Below, piece after piece: positions 23,466-25,994 of a stretch of DNA of 25,994 nt. Under the pieces are notes generated by a model. That model did not search any database, was not told the origin of the DNA, and was given only the letters and a program-made list of their open reading frames with translations. The translations under genes and the position numbers were made by a program. This DNA comes from TWA4 sp051879215. Lineage in GTDB: Bacteria > Bacillota > Clostridia > Lachnospirales > Lachnospiraceae. How positions within the stretch are numbered: position 1 is the first letter of the stretch; every line of letters starts with the position of its first letter. The stretch lies in the NCBI GenBank assembly GCA_051879215.1, contig JBJELP010000286.1, positions 1 to 25,994 of the forward strand, in the 5' to 3' direction.

Positions 23466-23496
23466 TAAAAAAGCTGCCAGCATATCTGCTGACAGC
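23466..23496 (-). terminator. Intrinsic terminator of the tRNA pair
   Basis: On the minus strand a 9-pair stem (GCTGTCAGC / GCTGGCAGC, bases 23473-23496, one G-U pair) with a six-base loop is followed by six Ts. It lies 12 bases after the tRNA-Glu end. Confidence 0.85.
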
Positions 23497-23507
23497 AACC
23501 AATAGAA

Positions 23508-23579
23508 TAGCCCGTAGGGGAATCGAACCCCTGTTTCCGCCGTGAGAGGGCGGCGTCTTAACCGCTTGACCAACGAGCC
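23508..23579 (-). tRNA. tRNA-Glu (anticodon CUC)
   Basis: A 72-base cloverleaf: acceptor GGCTCGT paired with ACGGGCT (G-U at the first and fourth pairs), D-arm TGGTCAAGCGGTTAAGA, anticodon stem CCGCC/GGCGG with loop CTCTCAC giving anticodon CUC, T-arm with GGTTCGATTCC. Discriminator A. No CCA is encoded, so the tail must be added. Decodes GAG; in many Clostridia the UUC species alone is essential and this is a supplementary isoacceptor. Confidence 0.92.
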
Positions 23580-23588
23580 GAATATCAA

Positions 23589-23662
23589 TCGAGGTGACAA
23601 GATTCGAACTTGCGGCCTCCGCGTCCCGAACACGGCGCTCTACCAAACTGAGCCACACCTCG
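23589..23662 (-). tRNA. tRNA-Pro (anticodon CGG)
   Basis: A 74-base cloverleaf: acceptor CGAGGTG paired with CACCTCG, D-arm GGCTCAGTTTGGTAGAGC, anticodon stem CCGTG/CGCGG with loop TTCGGGA giving anticodon CGG, T-arm AAGTTCGAATCTT. The C1-G72 pair fits tRNA-Pro. CCA is not encoded. It precedes tRNA-Glu by 9 bases in the same transcript. Confidence 0.92.
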
Positions 23663-23673
23663 CTGACTCTGCA

Positions 23674-23702
23674 AGTATATCCCATCTCTTCTGAAAAGTC
23701 AA
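23674..23702 (-). promoter_or_regulatory. Sigma-A promoter of the tRNA pair
   Basis: On the minus strand TTGACT (23697-23702) and TATACT (23674-23679) are 17 bases apart, ending 12 bases before the tRNA-Pro 5' end. A strong match, as expected for stable RNA. Confidence 0.8.
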
Positions 23703-23816
23703 GCATTATTTTTACAAATTATAAAAGTTTTTGGAATTATTTGAATAATTTATAACAGTTCTGCAGTTCCTGTTTTTATCCGACTTCCATTTCAGATTAT
23801 TTTTTCCGAAACAGAT

Positions 23817-23853
23817 AAAAATGGGCCTGTTTCACCAGAAATGACAGACCCAT
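23817..23853 (-). terminator. Intrinsic terminator of the NYN-domain gene
   Basis: On the minus strand ATGGGTCTGT pairs with ACAGGCCCAT (23844-23853 with 23821-23830, one G-U pair) and is followed by TTTTTATC. It lies about 45 bases after the stop codon. Between here and the tRNA promoter (23703-23816) I see only AT-rich sequence. Confidence 0.8.
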
Positions 23854-23895
23854 TCGCATGTTTTTTCTTTTTCGTGTAACTTATTCCTATATACC

Positions 23896-25719
23896 TTACT
23901 TTAAGCCTTTGATCATATGATAAATGGTACGGCCTTTTTCCTGGCCCAGCAGTTTCACCGTGGCAGCATACAGTTCTTTTTTGTCACCTGCACTGTTGAT
24001 CCTGTTTACCAGATCCGGTGCCCAGTCTGCCTGTTCTGCTTCTTTACAGTTTGCAATGACATCCTGCAGGGTTACCACTGTTTTTTTCTCCTGAGCATTA
24101 GCCGGTTTCACTTTTTTCGGCGGACGACCTCTTCTGACAGCTTTTTTTCTGGTGTTTGCAGGCTTCTGTTCAGCTTCAGCTTCCTCTTTTTCGTCCATTG
24201 TATTTTCCGGTTTTTCAGATTCTATTTCGGATGCCGCTTCCTCTTTTACAGTTTCTGTTCCGGTTTCTTCAGGAATTTCCACAGTTTTAGCTTCTTCTGC
24301 TTTCCCTTTTACAGATACGGGTTCCACAGCTTCTCTTATTTCAGGTTCTTCTGCTGCTGTTTCTTTATCTACTTCCGTATCTACTGCTGTTTCTTCAGCT
24401 TTTTTCTCAGCTTTTACCGATTCTGTTTCTATTTTTTCGAAACGTTCCACAGTTTCTGCTGTTTCTTCCGTTTTCTCAGTCTCTGCTTCAGCTGCTGTAT
24501 TTTCTTTCACAGCTTCTGCTTCCACTGATATTTCTTCTTTTGCAGCTTCTGTTTCCGCTGATACTTCTTCTTTTGCAGTTTCTGTTTCCACGGATGCTTC
24601 TTCTTTTACAGCTTCTGCCTCCACTGATGCTTCTTCTTTCACAGCTTCTGCTTCCACGGATGCTTCTTTTTCTACAGCTTCTGTTTCCGCTGCTGCATTG
24701 CCTTTTACAGGCACTGTCCCGGAAATCATTTCCTTTGCAGCGGGTTTCCGGCTGCCATATTTGCCGTCCAGAATACCGTCCGCGGTAAAACCGGATTCCA
24801 CAACAATGCCGGTTTTAATTCCGGAAATCACATTCATAACAAAAGAAGATGCCGGTTTTACTGCAGGTTTTTCTGCTGCTTCGACTTTGTATTCTTCCGG
24901 TGTCTCTGCAACAACTGATACCTGAGCAGTCGGCTCCACATACGCCTGTTTTCTGTTTCGATTTCGTTTTCCGGTGCGCTCGGTTTTCATCTGTTTTTCT
25001 GTCTGCAGTTTTGCAGAGGGTACAGCTTCATCATTTTTTGTTTCTTCCTCATCGGCCTCATCCGGGAGTGCAGGATTCACCCCTGTTTCCGAAACTGCAG
25101 GAGTTAAGTCCGAAATGACGGAGGATTCTGCCGTTTCTGTCTCCGTTTCCTGTTCAGATACATTCTGTCCGGATACATTCTGTTCGGATTCACTCATTTC
25201 CGGATTCCGGTTTTTTCTGCTGAAATTATTCTTTCCGCCGCGCAGATATTTACTGCCGCGTCTTCTTGCATTGCGATTGGACCGTCCTTCACCGGTTCCG
25301 TCCAGGGAAGTATCTTCGATTTCAGAAAAAATTTCACTGGTTTCATCGGCTTCTGAAACTCTTGCAATTTCCGTAACCCTGCGGATTCGGATTTCCGGTT
25401 TCAGCATCCCCCAGAATTCAATCAGCCGGTCATAAGCTCTGTCATTGCTGACAATGACGAAATCCAGTTCCCCTTCTGACCCTGCCAGATAACCGAAATA
25501 ACTGCAAAGCTGATGATCCAGTGCATCTTTTTCTCCTGTAAATGCTTTATGCATCACAATTTCCGATTCACTGGAGCGAATCAGTTCCATCATTTCGATG
25601 CTGATTTTGTTTTCTCGTGAACTCCAGAATAAATGTACGCTGTCTTCTTTTCTGATGTGGTTAATGCCGGCAAGACCGGCTGATTTTACATTTTCATAAT
25701 CAATTAAATAAGTACTCAA
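23896..25719 (-). CDS. NYN-domain (PIN-like) protein with repetitive linker and AT-hook-like motif
   Basis: Residues 1-120 form an NYN/PIN-like nuclease domain: Asp7 in YLIDYENVK, Asp65/Asp68 in EKDALDHQL, and Asp93 in VIVSNDRAYD are the expected acidic metal-binding positions, pointing to a metal-dependent ribonuclease. Residues 145-172 are basic (RRRGSKYLRGGKNNFSRKNRN-like) and may bind nucleic acid. Residues 345-407 hold about six 11-residue repeats of EAEAVKEEASV type within a long Glu/Ala/Thr-rich linker. Residues 529-536 (RRGRPPKK) resemble an AT-hook, followed by a compact 65-residue C-terminal domain (VVTLQDVIANCKEAEQADWAPDLVNRI...). The start is TTG at 25719 after AAGGAAGAG. No signal peptide or membrane segment. 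Substrate and partners are unknown; it is monocistronic and has its own terminator. Confidence 0.82.
   Translation of the reverse strand: MSTYLIDYENVKSAGLAGINHIRKEDSVHLFWSSRENKISIEMMELIRSSESEIVMHKAFTGEKDALDHQLCSYFGYLAGSEGELDFVIVSNDRAYDRLIEFWGMLKPEIRIRRVTEIARVSEADETSEIFSEIEDTSLDGTGEGRSNRNARRRGSKYLRGGKNNFSRKNRNPEMSESEQNVSGQNVSEQETETETAESSVISDLTPAVSETGVNPALPDEADEEETKNDEAVPSAKLQTEKQMKTERTGKRNRNRKQAYVEPTAQVSVVAETPEEYKVEAAEKPAVKPASSFVMNVISGIKTGIVVESGFTADGILDGKYGSRKPAAKEMISGTVPVKGNAAAETEAVEKEASVEAEAVKEEASVEAEAVKEEASVETETAKEEVSAETEAAKEEISVEAEAVKENTAAEAETEKTEETAETVERFEKIETESVKAEKKAEETAVDTEVDKETAAEEPEIREAVEPVSVKGKAEEAKTVEIPEETGTETVKEEAASEIESEKPENTMDEKEEAEAEQKPANTRKKAVRRGRPPKKVKPANAQEKKTVVTLQDVIANCKEAEQADWAPDLVNRINSAGDKKELYAATVKLLGQEKGRTIYHMIKGLK
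24499..24687 (-). repeat. 33-base in-frame repeats in the NYN-domain gene
   Basis: About six imperfect 11-residue units (EAEAVKEEASV, ETETAKEEVSA, ETEAAKEEISV and similar) occupy residues 345-407. The Glu/Lys/Ala-rich eleven-residue period suggests a long single helix or hendecad coiled coil rather than random low complexity. Confidence 0.8.
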
Positions 25720-25745
25720 AAACGTTCTCTTCCTTTCTGCTTCAG

Positions 25746-25798
25746 GATCCGGCTGAATACCGGATCTATCTGATCTGCCCTTTTATAATGAGGCAGAT
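25746..25798 (-). promoter_or_regulatory. Two hairpins in the leader region of the NYN-domain gene
   Basis: Perfect 7-base stems occur at 25746-25752/25760-25766 (GATCCGG/CCGGATC) and 25773-25779/25792-25798 (ATCTGCC/GGCAGAT). On the minus strand neither is followed by a T run. The second has TATAA in its loop, so it may overlap the promoter. In 25720-25849 I see nothing else convincing, including no clear terminator for the gene at the right edge. Confidence 0.35.
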
Positions 25799-25849
25799 AT
25801 CCTGATCGGGTTCTAAGACAGGAAGATTTCATTTGTAAAACGGCATGAG

Positions 25850-25993
25850 CTATGCCAGAATATTCAGATGTTCCAGCAGGATTTTAATGCCCAGCAAAAT
25901 AAGTATGATGCCGCCGGCCAGTTCGGCTTTGGATTTAAACCGGATTCCGAAAACACTGCCGATTTTGACACCCACTGCCGAGCAGATAAATGT
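25850..25993 (-). CDS. mntP: MntP-like manganese efflux protein, C-terminal 47 residues
   Basis: The frame is open to the right edge and ends at TAG (25850-25852). The visible end, SAVGVKIGSVFGIRFKSKAELAGGIILILLGIKILLEHL, matches the last loop and final membrane helix of the MntP (DUF204) family: a basic FKSKAE linker, then GGIILILLGIKILLEHL. MntP exports manganese across the cytoplasmic membrane. Only about a quarter of the usual 185-190 residues is present because the window ends. It lies upstream of the NYN-domain gene on the same strand, about 130 bases away. Confidence 0.78.
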   Translation of the reverse strand, partial: TFICSAVGVKIGSVFGIRFKSKAELAGGIILILLGIKILLEHLNILA

Positions 25994-25994
25994 G

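Noticed and set aside
23404..23706. 100-residue open frame over the two tRNAs on the minus strand
   Set aside because: It is a translation of tRNA-Pro and tRNA-Glu and the dispersed repeat; the tRNA cloverleaves explain the sequence.
24152..24925. Ser/Ala-rich 257-residue open frame on the plus strand
   Set aside because: Reverse image of the Glu/Ala repeat linker of the NYN-domain gene; same multiple-of-three artefact.

Overview
The window looks like core chromosome of a low-to-mid GC anaerobic member of the Bacillota, most likely class Clostridia and probably Lachnospiraceae-like. This rests on the classic Firmicutes gene order rimP-nusA-rnpM-ylxQ-infB-rbfA-nrnA-truB-ribF, an AddAB (not RecBCD) recombination system, strong GGAGG ribosome binding sites, frequent TTG starts and sigma-A-like promoters. 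The taxon is inferred from gene content and codon style, not from a database search.

Layout, left to right. Bases 1-1245 hold a dihydroorotase fragment (+) that collides head-on with a 3'-truncated low-specificity threonine aldolase (-); the join near 249-267 is a rearrangement or an assembly chimera. A compact divergent promoter region (about 1100-1180) serves the aldolase and nicotinate phosphoribosyltransferase (pncB, +), followed by holA (+). A two-way terminator separates holA from the convergent addB-addA pair (-). A secreted two-SH3b NlpC/P60 cell-wall hydrolase (-) follows. From 20713 down to 12446 runs the translation/transcription-factor operon on the minus strand. Upstream of it, also minus, are a DEDDh exonuclease and a DUF4261-type protein. 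A GntR/FCD regulator is divergent on the plus strand. Then come tRNA-Pro(CGG) and tRNA-Glu(CUC) (-), an NYN-domain protein with a long repetitive linker and an AT-hook-like motif (-), and the C-terminus of an MntP-like manganese exporter (-) at the right edge.

How the genes work together. The long operon couples ribosome maturation (RimP, RbfA), elongation control (NusA), initiation (IF2), RNase P modulation (RnpM), tRNA pseudouridylation (TruB), nanoRNA/pAp turnover (NrnA) and flavin cofactor synthesis (RibF). AddAB handles double-strand breaks, and HolA is part of the replicative clamp loader.

There is no sign of phage, transposon, CRISPR or a recognised defence island. I did not find a clear new multi-gene system. 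The signals most worth follow-up are: a short repeat present twice (12262-12318 and 23396-23460) whose two copies differ by a compensating base-pair change, suggesting a structured RNA; the NYN/AT-hook protein; an apparent terminator inside the infB-rbfA gap; palindromic operators at the gntR and pncB/ltaE promoters; and the broken pyrC/ltaE junction.
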